Translations under genes and position numbers: made by a program
The notes under the pieces: generated by a model
Told to the model about the DNA's origin: nothing
Databases searched by the model: none
The model's input: the letters and a program-made list of their open reading frames with translations, nothing else
Shown: positions 6,107 to 6,263 of the stretch, piece by piece
Position numbering within the stretch: position 1 is the stretch's first letter
How the letters are laid out: every line of letters starts with the position of its first letter
From: Pseudomonadota bacterium
GTDB taxonomy: Bacteria > Pseudomonadota > Alphaproteobacteria > Rhizobiales > Xanthobacteraceae
Length of the DNA stretch: 6,263 nucleotides
Assembly: GCA_023392205.1 (NCBI GenBank)
Contig: JAEVZN010000270.1
Location: 1-6,263 of the forward strand
Reading direction: 5' to 3'

Positions 6107-6263
6107 TCACATCTGCGCGCGCATCCAGCCTTGCGACATCAGCCGCTCCTGCGGCAGGAAGCGGCTCTTGTAGTCCATCTTGAGCGCGCCGCGCACCCAA
6201 TAGCCGAGATAGACAAAAGGCAGGCCCATCTCGCGCGCCTTGGCGATATGGTCGAGGATCATG
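6107..6263 (-). CDS. bpt: Aspartate/glutamate leucyltransferase Bpt, C-terminal end (5' part outside window)
   Basis: The minus strand encodes the last 51 residues of a bacterial ATE-family aminoacyl-tRNA-protein transferase, ending at the TGA at 6107-6109. Bpt moves Leu from Leu-tRNA to proteins with an N-terminal Asp or Glu, marking them for ClpS/ClpAP degradation. The recognisable block is [20 protein letters not shown], followed by [19 protein letters not shown], the conserved ATE C-terminal region with the Tyr-Trp-Val and Met-Asp-Tyr-Lys motifs. The gene continues beyond 6263; about four fifths of a roughly 250-residue protein is missing. It is convergent with the barrel gene. Older annotations call this family arginyltransferase; the leucyl specificity is family knowledge, as the substrate-deciding part is not visible. 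Confidence 0.91.
   Translation of the reverse strand, partial: MILDHIAKAREMGLPFVYLGYWVRGALKMDYKSRFLPQERLMSQGWMRAQM

Noticed and set aside
1..6263. CRISPR array, tRNA/rRNA gene, insertion sequence or toxin-antitoxin pair
   Set aside because: I looked for regular repeat-spacer patterns, tRNA-like arms, transposase motifs and paired small overlapping genes on both strands and found none.

Overview
The window carries a conserved chromosomal stretch of an alphaproteobacterium of the order Hyphomicrobiales, most likely the Bradyrhizobium/Afipia/Rhodopseudomonas family (Nitrobacteraceae). The evidence is the era-recO-parC-bpt gene content, the alphaproteobacterial form of Era, RecO and ParC, the fairly GC-rich coding sequence, and an intergenic palindromic repeat that I recall as typical of that family. 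The assignment is from memory of protein and repeat signatures, not from a search.

Layout, left to right. Positions 1-693 hold the 3' three quarters of era (GTPase for 16S rRNA/30S maturation). A 116-base gap, most of it filled by a palindromic interspersed repeat, leads to recO (810-1547, recombination mediator). Two small genes follow on the minus strand, at 1669-1920 and 2173-2463. Each encodes a short protein with a signal peptide and a mature part rich in Tyr, Arg and Cys, and each has a good ribosome binding site and its own intrinsic terminator (1600-1628 and 2091-2130). They lie convergent to recO and divergent from parC. parC (2613-4865, topoisomerase IV subunit A) is complete. After a 224-base non-coding stretch comes an outer-membrane beta-barrel gene (5090-5994) that is split by a one-base frameshift at a T5 run. 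It ends in a strong terminator (6027-6060), beyond which the 3' end of bpt (Asp/Glu leucyltransferase) runs convergently off the right edge.

The housekeeping genes do not form one pathway: era serves ribosome assembly, recO recombinational repair, parC chromosome decatenation and bpt N-end-rule protein degradation. The accessory content is the pair of Cys/Tyr/Arg-rich exported proteins and the broken beta-barrel gene. I see no tRNA, rRNA, CRISPR array, insertion sequence or prophage gene. I do not see a multi-gene novel system. The best candidates for something undescribed are the paired small exported proteins and the repeat between era and recO.
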